Shown: positions 34,789 through 42,142 of the stretch, piece after piece
Layout: each line of letters begins with the position of its first letter
Position numbering within the stretch: position 1 is the stretch's first letter
Assembly: GCF_051842935.1 (NCBI RefSeq)
Contig: NZ_JBPXRR010000001.1
Coordinates: 806,001 to 870,000, forward strand
DNA: 64,000 nt
Direction: 5' to 3'
From: Pseudalkalibacillus sp051842935
Lineage (GTDB): Bacteria > Bacillota > Bacilli > Bacillales > Fictibacillaceae
Notes under the pieces: generated by a model
Databases searched by the model: none
What the model was told of the DNA's origin: nothing
Seen by the model: only the letters and a program-made list of their open reading frames with translations
Position numbers and translations under genes: made by a program

Positions 34789-34821
34789 GGACTAGCGAGT
34801 CATTTCGCTAGTCCCTATTTT
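34788..34821 (+). terminator. Terminator closing the spore-type gene block
   Basis: A perfect 11-bp stem GGGACTAGCGA / TCGCTAGTCCC with a 6-base loop and TATTTT. Confidence 0.9.
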
Positions 34822-34843
34822 AATGAGGTGGGTGCGATTCGTC

Positions 34844-35746
34844 ATGGATATGATTCAACTTAGTCATTCTTGTTATTATTTCAAAGGACCTGTCAATATC
34901 GGTTATGTGAACCAAAATGACACAGGAATGCTGATTGACACAGGAATTGATCAGCAAGTGATGAAAAAGATTATCAAAACACTGGAGAAAAAATCATTTC
35001 CGGTTACACACCTATTCATCACCCATGCTCATGCAGATCACTATGGTGGAGCCAATTATTTGCAGAGAAATCACGACGTCCATACCATCGCTCCGCAAAT
35101 TGAAGAAGCCATCTTACAAAATCCGATATTAGAACCTCTTTATTTATTACAGGGAAACCGGCCATTGGATGAAATGCGTAATAAATTTCTGGAAGCATTG
35201 CCGATGCGAGTCGATCAGGTTGTTCAAGAAGGGTTGTTAAAGGTTGGTTCACTTGAAACGGAGGTTGTTCTGCTACCTGGCCATAGCATTTATCAGCTTG
35301 GAATCAGAATAGGGGATGTACTCTATGCAGCAGACGCCTATTTCGGTATCGAACAGTTGCAAAAACATAAGATCCCGTTTTTGATTGATGCAGATGCAAC
35401 GCTAGCAACCATAGAGAAGCTCCTTTCCATGAATGGAGTCGGAATGGTTCCAGGCCATGGGGAGTTTGAAGAGGAGCCGATGGAGACTTTGATCTCTAAC
35501 TACGATCACCACGTGAGCATCATAGCAACTATGTATGAAGTACTTGGGAAATATAAGAATGGATGCAATTTTGAACAATTTATGAAAGACATGTGCACTA
35601 GATGGGAAATCAAGACGCCTACATTATCGTTATGGACACTGTATCGTACTGCTTTATTTGCTTATTTGATCAAAGGGATTGAAGACCACAAGATTCATTA
35701 TGAAATTCGTGATTTCAACCTTCATTTCATGTTTGCATCCGTATGA
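34844..35746 (+). CDS. Metallo-beta-lactamase-fold hydrolase
   Basis: About 300 residues from the ATG at 34844 (an ATG at 34823 lies inside the GAGGTGG site region). The zinc motif THAHADHYGG and the later LLPGHSIYQLGI, ADAYFG and VPGHGEFEE supply the expected metal ligands of the superfamily. The C-terminal helical region (about 220-300) is typical of hydrolases acting on small molecules or thioesters. Cytosolic. It overlaps the convergent DUF421 gene by 25 bases. Substrate unknown. Confidence 0.82.
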   Translation: MDMIQLSHSCYYFKGPVNIGYVNQNDTGMLIDTGIDQQVMKKIIKTLEKKSFPVTHLFITHAHADHYGGANYLQRNHDVHTIAPQIEEAILQNPILEPLYLLQGNRPLDEMRNKFLEALPMRVDQVVQEGLLKVGSLETEVVLLPGHSIYQLGIRIGDVLYAADAYFGIEQLQKHKIPFLIDADATLATIEKLLSMNGVGMVPGHGEFEEEPMETLISNYDHHVSIIATMYEVLGKYKNGCNFEQFMKDMCTRWEIKTPTLSLWTLYRTALFAYLIKGIEDHKIHYEIRDFNLHFMFASV

Positions 35747-36414
35747 CGAGTCAGAAGAAGTTCATCTGGAGATTGCCACTCAGCATGAAGCACATCGGAT
35801 ACATGGGGAATATCCTGTTCCAACAACTTTTTCTTCAGCCAATCTTCCGTCCGTCCGAGTTCACTTAGGTTGTCATAGACGATTTCTCCATCCAGAATCA
35901 AAGAAATGGGCAATGAGACCTCTTCCGTAGGTAAATCCATATCCTTTCTTTTCACCATATCCACATCAGACTTGGGCAGTACACTGACAGTTCCATTCGT
36001 CTCCAGTATGGCGTACTTTATATCATAAATGGAGAAATACCCTTTTTGTCGGATTAATCCTTGTAATTGGTTGATGTCGAGCTTTGTTTTCTTCATCGTA
36101 CTATAAACCAGTTTCCCATTATGAATGATGATATCCGGTTGTCCCTCCAAGAAGCCTCGGACTTTATTCTTCTTCTGGGTCCAGAATTCAATGAGAAAAA
36201 TGAGTAATCCCCAAACGACTACTGCATATAGGATGTAAAATATATGGACGTTTTTATCATAGATTGCATTTCCTAGTAGTTCCCCGAGAATCAATGATGA
36301 GATAAAATCAAATGGTGTAATTTGTGAGATTTGTGTTTTACCTAAGAGCCTGGTCATGATAAATAATCCTGCGAAGCCAAGAATAAGCTCAATGGTCAGT
36401 TGCATGAAGTCCAC
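35722..36414 (-). CDS. DUF421 membrane protein (YetF-like)
   Basis: A 230-residue protein of the YetF/YkjA family. Three N-terminal membrane segments (about 5-25, 35-52 and 57-75), with the conserved RLLGKTQISQITPFDFISSLILGE, are followed by a two-part cytosolic domain (GFLEGQPDIIIHNGKLV, KKTKLDINQLQGLIRQKGY, AILETNGTVSVLPK). The family is common in spore formers, and some members have been linked to spore germination or membrane integrity. Its 3' end overlaps the MBL gene. Confidence 0.87.
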   Translation of the reverse strand: MDFMQLTIELILGFAGLFIMTRLLGKTQISQITPFDFISSLILGELLGNAIYDKNVHIFYILYAVVVWGLLIFLIEFWTQKKNKVRGFLEGQPDIIIHNGKLVYSTMKKTKLDINQLQGLIRQKGYFSIYDIKYAILETNGTVSVLPKSDVDMVKRKDMDLPTEEVSLPISLILDGEIVYDNLSELGRTEDWLKKKLLEQDIPHVSDVLHAEWQSPDELLLTRHTDANMK

Positions 36415-36508
36415 ATGAATTCCTCCGATTCCAACAATCTATACTCAGTTTGTTCATGCAGGGTGAGAAATAAACATATGTTGGAACCAGGTCAAATCAA
36501 CCAAAAAC

Positions 36509-36540
36509 AAAAAACGACCTACTGAAAAGGTCGTTTTAAG
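36509..36540 (-). terminator. Terminator of the yjcG-yjcF unit
   Basis: AAAACGACCT / AGGTCGTTTT stem with A and T runs on both sides, just past the yjcF stop on the minus strand. Confidence 0.8.
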
Positions 36541-36560
36541 AATATACGTAATAATAGAGT

Positions 36561-36986
36561 TTATATCACTTTTTCCATTGCTACATGTGGAATACCGGCA
36601 TCCATGAAAATGTCCGAATTAGTTTGATAACCAATTGTTGTGTAGAACGGTTCGGCGTGTGTTTGAGAGTGTAGTACAAACTTATGGACATTTTGTTGAA
36701 TCGCTTCTTGTTCCATATTCTCCATCAACAGTTTACCGGCACCAGTGCCTCTGTATTCTTTCAATACACAGACCCGCTCAATTTTCGCATAATCGTCGAC
36801 ATATCGGATTCTCCCAGCTCCAATCGGAGTAGAATCGTCATAAACGACGAAGTGAGTGCAATCCTTCTCATATTGATCGATTTCCTCTTCTTCTGGAACA
36901 TTCTGCTCTTCAATGAAAACAGTTGAACGTATGGAAAAGGCATCTTTCATTTTGGAGTCGTCCGTTACGACTTCGACTTTCAACAT
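36561..36986 (-). CDS. yjcF: GNAT family N-acetyltransferase YjcF
   Basis: A 141-residue GNAT acetyltransferase. The acetyl-CoA-binding motif A is present as ERVCVLKEYRGTGAGKLLME (about 70-89), with the TTIGYQTNSD motif B region following. It starts three bases after yjcG on the same strand, so the pair is an operon, as in B. subtilis. The acceptor substrate is unknown. Confidence 0.88.
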   Translation of the reverse strand: MLKVEVVTDDSKMKDAFSIRSTVFIEEQNVPEEEEIDQYEKDCTHFVVYDDSTPIGAGRIRYVDDYAKIERVCVLKEYRGTGAGKLLMENMEQEAIQQNVHKFVLHSQTHAEPFYTTIGYQTNSDIFMDAGIPHVAMEKVI

Positions 36987-36989
36987 ATC

Positions 36990-37508
36990 CTATCGGACCT
37001 TTCCAAGATGAAAAGTTTCAAATACGGTCCAGGATCCATTCTCCAACTGATAGAGTAATTGGAAGCGATCCACTTGTTCAGTATGGTCGATATCCATCAT
37101 TTTCAAGGATTCCAGCACATCGTGATGTTCTTCATCAGAAAGTTTTTGTGCCAATGTAATATGTGGAACAAAATTATATGGCCGCTCACTATATAGTTCA
37201 TCTTTATGAAGTTCTTCATGAAGCTTCGTCAAACGTTCCTCTTCCTTTACCTTGAAGTAAATGACGTTGTTGACCGGATGGAAAGAGCCGACCTTATAAA
37301 CGTTCAGTTGAAAAGGTTGGATATTATCTGAGATTTCATGGATTTGTCGGGCCATTTCTTTCAACTCATCTTCATCTTCGACATCGAAAGGATCCTTTAA
37401 TGTCAAGTGAGGAGCGATTAACGCATAATGAGGATCGTAACGTTTACGATATGAATTTACAAGGTCTTGTAGTTTTTTCGATGGAAAAATCGCGATACCG
37501 TATTTCAT
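36990..37508 (-). CDS. yjcG: 2'-5' RNA ligase/phosphodiesterase family protein YjcG
   Basis: A 172-residue protein of the 2H phosphoesterase superfamily. The two catalytic HxT-type motifs are HLTLKDPF (about 34-41) and HITLAQKL (about 115-122). The start is an ATG after GAGGGAAATT. It lies upstream of yjcF in the same transcript, matching B. subtilis. These proteins act on 2',3'-cyclic or 2'-5' linked nucleotide ends; the cellular role is not settled. Confidence 0.9.
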   Translation of the reverse strand: MKYGIAIFPSKKLQDLVNSYRKRYDPHYALIAPHLTLKDPFDVEDEDELKEMARQIHEISDNIQPFQLNVYKVGSFHPVNNVIYFKVKEEERLTKLHEELHKDELYSERPYNFVPHITLAQKLSDEEHHDVLESLKMMDIDHTEQVDRFQLLYQLENGSWTVFETFHLGKVR

Positions 37509-37606
37509 AATTTCCCTCCTCGTGCTTCATCCATTATCTTTATTTTGAGCAACTCTATTATAGCAAATTTTCTTACTATTTCATACTCATATTCCAAGGA
37601 CTGTCC

Positions 37607-38335
37607 TTAATTAGGAAAAAGGAACTTCAATGCTTTAGGAATATCAGGCTGCCAATACGTCCATTTATGGTCTCCGTCGAATTCTTCATAATAATACTCT
37701 CCGAATGAACGCTCTGTGAGTGCTTTATTCAGATCCCTGTTCGGATTGATGAAGTCCTTCATTTCACCATTTGTCGTTTCCACTTCCGTTTCGCCCTTAC
37801 CAGCGACATGATAAATGGATAACAAGGATGGATCCTTCAAATTGGAGACTCTTTCAAGTACATGATCGTTCACGAAAGGGGACTGGAGTGCAAGCTTCCC
37901 GAACGTACGGGGATAGTCTAATGCAGTCAGTAAAGATACCGTGGCGCCGAGTGAACTGCCGATCATCGCCCGCGCACTTGCAAGTTCCAAGGTTGAATAT
38001 TCTTCTTCAATAAATGGTAGCAATTCATAAACAAGGAATCGGACATACTTGGAATGTTCCTCACCAGATGGATGGTACTTTCTACGACGATCATTCACAT
38101 CTTTATATGGAACACCTACGATGATGAATTCCTCAATTGCACCATCTTCAAACAAAGTCTCAGATGATCTTGCAATTTTCCCAAGATTGAAATAGTCTTT
38201 TCCATCTTGTGCAATAAGTACGGAATATCGTAACAATGGCGTATAAGATGGAGGTAAGTAGATGTATAAGCTGATCTCTTCATCAAGAATTTCACTATAA
38301 ATCGTTTTCTCTTCACGTTTTCCATTTAGTTTCAT
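37607..38335 (-). CDS. yjcH: Esterase D/enterochelin-esterase-like alpha/beta hydrolase YjcH
   Basis: A 242-residue alpha/beta hydrolase. The ATG at 38335 lies nine bases after GGAGG; upstream in-frame codons are ignored because they precede that site. It has SVLIAQDGKDYFNLGKI, the nucleophile elbow AMIGSSLGAT (Ser in GxSxG-like context), and a C-terminal FDGDHKWTYW with the catalytic His. Length is as expected for YjcH. Substrate unknown. It completes the yjcF-yjcG-yjcH block that in B. subtilis lies a few genes downstream of the spore crust genes. Confidence 0.87.
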   Translation of the reverse strand: MKLNGKREEKTIYSEILDEEISLYIYLPPSYTPLLRYSVLIAQDGKDYFNLGKIARSSETLFEDGAIEEFIIVGVPYKDVNDRRRKYHPSGEEHSKYVRFLVYELLPFIEEEYSTLELASARAMIGSSLGATVSLLTALDYPRTFGKLALQSPFVNDHVLERVSNLKDPSLLSIYHVAGKGETEVETTNGEMKDFINPNRDLNKALTERSFGEYYYEEFDGDHKWTYWQPDIPKALKFLFPN

Positions 38336-38445
38336 GGTCATCATCCTCCGTATACAATTGGAATAACCTGAGATTGATTGTAACATAAATGCTATAATGA
38401 ATATAAGCAAGCACACATGAACTTGCATCGAAAGGGGAGATCTTC

Positions 38446-39000
38446 TTGAAAAAACGTGTACACAGTAAAGACGTGAAAGCTGCAACGATGAACCTATTGA
38501 ACGAGCGAGGGATTAAAATTGTCGATGTAGCCGAGATCGTATATGAAATGCAGATTCCATATGCCCCGACATTGAAGATGGAAGATTGCATTGAGAGTGT
38601 GGAAGCTGTGCTCGAAAAAAGAGAGATTCAGCACGCGTTATTGGTTGGTATCGAATTGGATAAACTAGCAGAACAGAACAAACTGTCTGAACCCCTTCAG
38701 TCCATCGTCGAAACGGACGAAGGATTATTCGGCGTTGATGAAACGATTGCTATGGGTGCAGTGCTAGGGTACGGAAGTATCGCGATTACGACTTTCGGTC
38801 ATCTAGATAAACAGAAAATCGGGATCATCGAAAAGCTAGATACGAAGAAAGGAAACGGAGTTCACACGTTCTTGGATGACTTGATCGCTAGTTTAGCTGC
38901 GAATGCATCAAGCCGGCTCGCTCACAGAATTCGAGATCGTGAAGAGAACTTGAAAGAAGAGGAAATCCGTAAGCGGGATGAAGAAGAACGGATTGGATAA
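38446..39000 (+). CDS. Phosphatidylglycerophosphatase A-like protein (YutG type)
   Basis: A 184-residue protein of the PgpA family as found in Firmicutes (compare B. subtilis YutG). It has GIKIVDVAEIVYEMQIPYAP (about 24-43), DEGLFGVDETIAMGAVLGYGSIA and TFGHLDKQKIGIIEKLDTKKG. The C-terminus is a highly charged helix (DREENLKEEEIRKRDEEE). Gram-negative PgpA has membrane helices; this soluble form lacks them, so the phosphatase activity is inferred from family membership only. Confidence 0.78.
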   Translation: MKKRVHSKDVKAATMNLLNERGIKIVDVAEIVYEMQIPYAPTLKMEDCIESVEAVLEKREIQHALLVGIELDKLAEQNKLSEPLQSIVETDEGLFGVDETIAMGAVLGYGSIAITTFGHLDKQKIGIIEKLDTKKGNGVHTFLDDLIASLAANASSRLAHRIRDREENLKEEEIRKRDEEERIG

Positions 39001-39011
39001 TTACCGATATG

Positions 39012-39050
39012 AGAGCTTCCATTTGCTGTAATGGGAGCTCTGCAAAAAAT
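39012..39050 (+). terminator. Hairpin after the PgpA-like gene
   Basis: AGAGCTTCCATT / AATGGGAGCTCT with a 6-base loop and one mismatch. It lacks a proper T run (GCAAAAAATCTT follows), so termination may be inefficient. Confidence 0.4.
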
Positions 39051-39063
39051 CTTATTTAGTCTG

Positions 39064-39092
39064 TTGACAGAATGATAAATTGCCAGTATAGT
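39064..39092 (+). promoter_or_regulatory. tRNA promoter
   Basis: TTGACA, 17 bases, TATAGT: a near-consensus sigma-A promoter ending 28 bases before the tRNA. Confidence 0.8.
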
Positions 39093-39119
39093 ATTACTTG
39101 TCCGCTAAAAGCTGAAAAT

Positions 39120-39195
39120 GATCCGTTAGCTCAGTTGGGAGAGCGCTACCTTGACAGGGTAGAGGTCACTGGTTCGAGCCCAGTACGGGTCACCA
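39120..39195 (+). tRNA. tRNA-Val (GAC)
   Basis: A 76-base tRNA with encoded CCA. The acceptor arm GATCCGT / ACGGGTC pairs fully (one T-G), the D arm is TAGCTCAGTTGGGAGAGC, the anticodon stem is CTACC / GGTAG with loop TTGACAG (anticodon GAC, valine), and the T arm is CTGGTTCGAGCCCAG. It is a single tRNA gene with its own promoter and terminator. Confidence 0.96.
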
Positions 39196-39206
39196 TACAT
39201 ATTAAA

Positions 39207-39245
39207 CCGACCACTTTTCCTTATGGGAGAGTGGTTTTTTTATAA
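39207..39245 (+). terminator. tRNA-Val terminator
   Basis: ACCACTTTTCC / GGGAGAGTGGT, with two mismatches, followed by a run of seven T residues. Confidence 0.7.
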
Positions 39246-39506
39246 TGTAAAAGGAATTCTTAAAAGTAATAGTTAAGTTGTTAAACGTAATTTAAGAACC
39301 AAATATCTTATGTAGTTAAAACAATATTTTACTAAAGGAAAGAAAAAGACCGGACAATTAAAGATCTTTTCAGTTATGTTATAAAGACAGATGATACAAA
39401 TGGAGGATTTATTACTATGAACAAGCTGAAAAGAGATAACCCCTATCCGATCCTAATCTGAAATTGTGTTAGGTCAATCCCCTTGTTGATATAAGAGCTT
39501 CAAACA
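39246..39506. other. AT-rich intergenic region with a 14-codon ORF
   Basis: About 260 AT-rich bases with no recognisable gene. The only coding-like signal is at 39417-39461: GGAGG ten bases before an ATG and the peptide MNKLKRDNPYPILI. It may be a small peptide, a leader or the remnant of a lost gene. No clear promoter was found. Confidence 0.4.
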
Positions 39507-39767
39507 TTAACTTTCAAATTTCACGCCTTTAATGGCACGACAATCTACGATGAATGTCTCATCTCTGCTCCTATCTTGTAAGGTGACACAACAATCCTGT
39601 TCATCAAAACACGCAAATGTGAACTCTTGGTTTTCAAAGTAATCATCATCACCAATAATAATACGTATTGTGGTGCCGACATCTAGCGTTTTGAAGACAC
39701 GACAAGCACAGCTTTTACATCTTTTGTCTCCCTTCGACCGATCGATAGAATGGCAACTACAACTCAT
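39507..39767 (-). CDS. Small seven-Cys protein, copy A
   Basis: An 86-residue protein whose ATG at 39767 follows AAAGGAGGTG. Core pattern: CKSCACRVFKTLDVGT, FTFACFDEQDCCVTL, FIVDCRAIKG. The seven core cysteines match those of the other three family members in this window. An additional CSC and CHS near the start give extra cysteines. No signal peptide. It is the last of three consecutive minus-strand paralogues. Probably a spore outer-layer protein by composition; I do not know a name. Confidence 0.72.
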   Translation of the reverse strand: MSCSCHSIDRSKGDKRCKSCACRVFKTLDVGTTIRIIIGDDDYFENQEFTFACFDEQDCCVTLQDRSRDETFIVDCRAIKGVKFES

Positions 39768-39796
39768 GATAAACACCTCCTTTGTCCTTTTTAATG

Positions 39797-40036
39797 TTAG
39801 GAATTAACAACCTGAACGCCAGCGATTGCTCTACAATCGAAGATAACGATGTTACCACCATCATCTCTTTTTGCCGTCACACAACAATTCTTTGGATCAA
39901 AACAAACTAAAAAGAAGTTTTCCTTTTCAAAAAAATCATCTGTGTTTTTGATAGCAATTCTGATTTCTGTGCCTTGTTCTAAATTTTGTAAAAAACGGCA
40001 TACGCAGCTATCGCATATATTTTCTTTCACAATCAT
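39797..40036 (-). CDS. Small seven-Cys protein, copy B
   Basis: A 79-residue protein, ATG at 40036 behind GGAGGAGCG. It has exactly the seven core cysteines: CDSCVCRFLQNLEQGT, FLVCFDPKNCCVT and IFDCRAIAG. It is the shortest, with almost no N-terminal extension. It sits 29 bases from copy A and 37 from copy C and may share a transcript with them. Confidence 0.72.
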   Translation of the reverse strand: MIVKENICDSCVCRFLQNLEQGTEIRIAIKNTDDFFEKENFFLVCFDPKNCCVTAKRDDGGNIVIFDCRAIAGVQVVNS

Positions 40037-40073
40037 CGCTCCTCCTCTCTATGGTCATATAGTGTCAGAGCCA

Positions 40074-40343
40074 CTAATCCAATAATTCAATTGCGATTAT
40101 GTCTCTACAATCCACCAATACAGCTTCATTATCGTCTCTTAAAGTAACGCAACATGTTTTGTCATCAAAACATAAAAATGTAAAATTAATCTCACCACCG
40201 TTTGTGAAAAATTCTTCTGATAGGAACGCAATTTTGACCCTTGCACCTTTATCTAGCGTTCTGAATACATCACAAATACAGCCTTCGCAGCGGTCTTCCT
40301 TTTTCTTTTTCCAATCCTCATTTCCAAAAAAACCTCTACCCAC
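40074..40343 (-). CDS. Small seven-Cys protein, copy C
   Basis: An 89-residue protein. A GTG at 40343 is preferred because AAAGGAGG lies seven bases upstream; an ATG two codons earlier is too close to that site. It has CEGCICDVFRTLDKGA, FTFLCFDDKTCCVTL and LVDCRDIIAIELL, closest to the 17.2-kb member in its CxD and DCRxIxAI residues. An N-terminal basic patch (WKKKKEDR) precedes the core. It leads the three-gene group. Confidence 0.72.
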   Translation of the reverse strand: MGRGFFGNEDWKKKKEDRCEGCICDVFRTLDKGARVKIAFLSEEFFTNGGEINFTFLCFDDKTCCVTLRDDNEAVLVDCRDIIAIELLD

Positions 40344-40387
40344 AACCATTCCTCCTTTACTTAAATGTTCACAGTTATACTACACTA

Positions 40388-40410
40388 TATGGAAAGGCCC
40401 TCGGTTTGGT
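40388..40410 (-). promoter_or_regulatory. Candidate sigma-K-type promoter of the seven-Cys gene group
   Basis: On the minus strand, AC, 17 bases, CATATAGTG. The spacing and CATA core fit a sigma-K promoter with the final A replaced by G. It lies 45 bases before the first start codon. Tentative. Confidence 0.33.
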
Positions 40411-40687
40411 ATAGACAAGTATCTAAAATAGGTGAGGAATCTTTGAATGCAAACAAAAAACACCCATACGAAGTGAAACATCGTAATGGATGTTAAATGA
40501 ATAAAGCCATCCTAGTATTCTTTTGTAAACGTATATGACAAGTTGAAGAAGTGTTCAGACATGGAAGTAAGGGTATATTAGATTTACAAATGATGAGTAC
40601 CATCTTGAAAAGGATGAGATAGAGGTATTGCCATTGGAGAGTCTTCAATTTTATTTATTTCACTACTCGAAATATATTACGATACAA
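40411..40687. other. Intergenic region with no recognised feature
   Basis: About 280 bases between the seven-Cys group and the Spo0E-like gene. The only structure is an imperfect hairpin at 40460-40493 (ACACCCATACGA / TCGTAATGGATGT) with one bulge, one mismatch and no T run, so no function is claimed. Confidence 0.35.
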
Positions 40688-40861
40688 TCATGAAATCTTT
40701 TTAAATGCCCTATTTCGATCTCGCAATTGATTCGAGAGATGTAGCTGTAGAAGACGGTCTAATTCTTGACTGCATTTCAACGTTTCTGTCGATGACATGC
40801 CATGGATTTTAGCGGTTTCTAACATTTGTGCTCGCTTGCGCTCGATGGTGAGTGATAACAT
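40688..40861 (-). CDS. Spo0E-like aspartyl-phosphate phosphatase
   Basis: A 57-residue protein, ATG at 40861 behind GGAGGGAAG. It shows the family signature: an initial ERKRAQMLETAKIHG helix, S-x2-T-L, then the SQELDRLLQLH motif whose SQELD residues are diagnostic of Spo0E/YisI/YnzD phosphatases. These dephosphorylate Spo0A~P in the cytosol and delay sporulation. It is monocistronic and divergent from corA. Which paralogue it represents cannot be told. Confidence 0.85.
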   Translation of the reverse strand: MLSLTIERKRAQMLETAKIHGMSSTETLKCSQELDRLLQLHLSNQLRDRNRAFKKIS

Positions 40862-41020
40862 TTATCTTCCCTCCGTCTATTGTAAAGATTAGCCTTGTAC
40901 ATTATCTTACAAAAGCAAGATATTGAAAATAGATTCGTCTAAAGTTCTTAAGATTCGACAGAAATAGAATTGGACGGCATAATGAATCGACATTCATTTT
41001 ATCCTATTGGTGGTGAAAAG

Positions 41021-42076
41021 ATGAGTAAGGAAAGAGAAATGGTGAAAAAGAAAGGTCTTCCCCCAGGCTCATTGGTTTACGTTGGAGATGAAGAAGCCTC
41101 TACGACAAAAATATCAATCATTGATTATTTGGGTGAAAATCTGGTAGAGAGGAAAGTGGATCAAGTTGAAGATATCCTTCCCTATACAGATTCTCAATCC
41201 GTCACTTGGGTGAACATAGAAGGTTTAGACGATATCAATGTCTTCAAATTCATCCGGGATGAATACGGTGTACATCCATTGTTGATTGAGGATATTTTGA
41301 ATACAGAGCACCGGCCCAAGATCAACATACTGAACGATTACGTTGTCATGATCTTGAAGATGGTCTGGTTCAATAAAGAGGAAGTAGAAATAGAAGAAGA
41401 ACAGATAAGTATCATTATCAAGGACCAGACGATCTTTACAATTCAGGAAAGGGAAGGGGATGTGCTTGAACCTGTACGGAAAGCGATCCGCCAAAACCTA
41501 GGGAGAATTCGCAACATGTCCGCGGGATATCTCGTCTATTCCATATTAGATGCCATAGTCGATCAGTATCTGATTGAATCTGAGCGGATTTCATCGGATA
41601 TCGAGCAAATAGAGGAAGACATGGTGATGAATCCCGATCAGACCGTCCTACAGCAAATCTATTATTATAAGAACATCGGCATGCATCTACGGAAGATCGT
41701 CTGGCCAGTAAAAGAAATCATTACAGGACTAGAAAAAACGAAAGTGATTGACTTGAATACTGGGTTCTATTTGAAGGATGTCAGCGACCATATCATTCAT
41801 GTCATGGATACTGTGGAGATGACGAGAACAATGGCAGCGAACTTGCTGGACGTTTATTTTTCAAGTGTCAGCAATAAGATGAACGAGGTCATGAAGGTAC
41901 TGACCATCGTTTCGACGATCTTCATTCCTTTGACTTTCATAGCTGGTATCTACGGAATGAACTTCATGTATATGCCTGAGTTGGATGAACCGATGGCATA
42001 CCCAGTCGTTTGGGGATTGATGATTGCGATGACGCTTGGGATGATTCTCTATTTCAAAAGAAAACGCTGGTTCTGA
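41021..42076 (+). CDS. corA: CorA-family magnesium/cobalt transporter
   Basis: A 351-residue pentameric Mg2+ channel. The ATG at 41021 follows GGTGGTGAAAAG; an in-frame TTG 17 codons upstream lacks a site. A large cytosolic N-terminal domain with a long helical stalk (about 150-285) is followed by two C-terminal membrane segments and the pore motif YGMNF. The periplasmic loop MPELDEP is canonical, and the C-terminus is basic (KRKRWF). With mgtE at the left, the window has two unrelated Mg2+ uptake systems. Confidence 0.92.
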   Translation: MSKEREMVKKKGLPPGSLVYVGDEEASTTKISIIDYLGENLVERKVDQVEDILPYTDSQSVTWVNIEGLDDINVFKFIRDEYGVHPLLIEDILNTEHRPKINILNDYVVMILKMVWFNKEEVEIEEEQISIIIKDQTIFTIQEREGDVLEPVRKAIRQNLGRIRNMSAGYLVYSILDAIVDQYLIESERISSDIEQIEEDMVMNPDQTVLQQIYYYKNIGMHLRKIVWPVKEIITGLEKTKVIDLNTGFYLKDVSDHIIHVMDTVEMTRTMAANLLDVYFSSVSNKMNEVMKVLTIVSTIFIPLTFIAGIYGMNFMYMPELDEPMAYPVVWGLMIAMTLGMILYFKRKRWF

Positions 42077-42142
42077 CCCAATTTTCAGTAATGGTTGGTA
42101 TAATGGGAGGAGTTTACAAATAGAGAAATTGGAAGTGAAAGC

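Noticed and set aside
17216..40343. CotY/CotZ/ExsY identity of the small Cys-rich proteins
   Set aside because: Only the cysteine richness is similar. The length (about 80-90 residues) and the CxxCxC..CC..DCRxI pattern do not match what I remember of CotY/CotZ, so they are described as an unnamed family.
40460..40493. Terminator hairpin
   Set aside because: The stem has a bulge and a mismatch, no T run follows, and no gene ends nearby.
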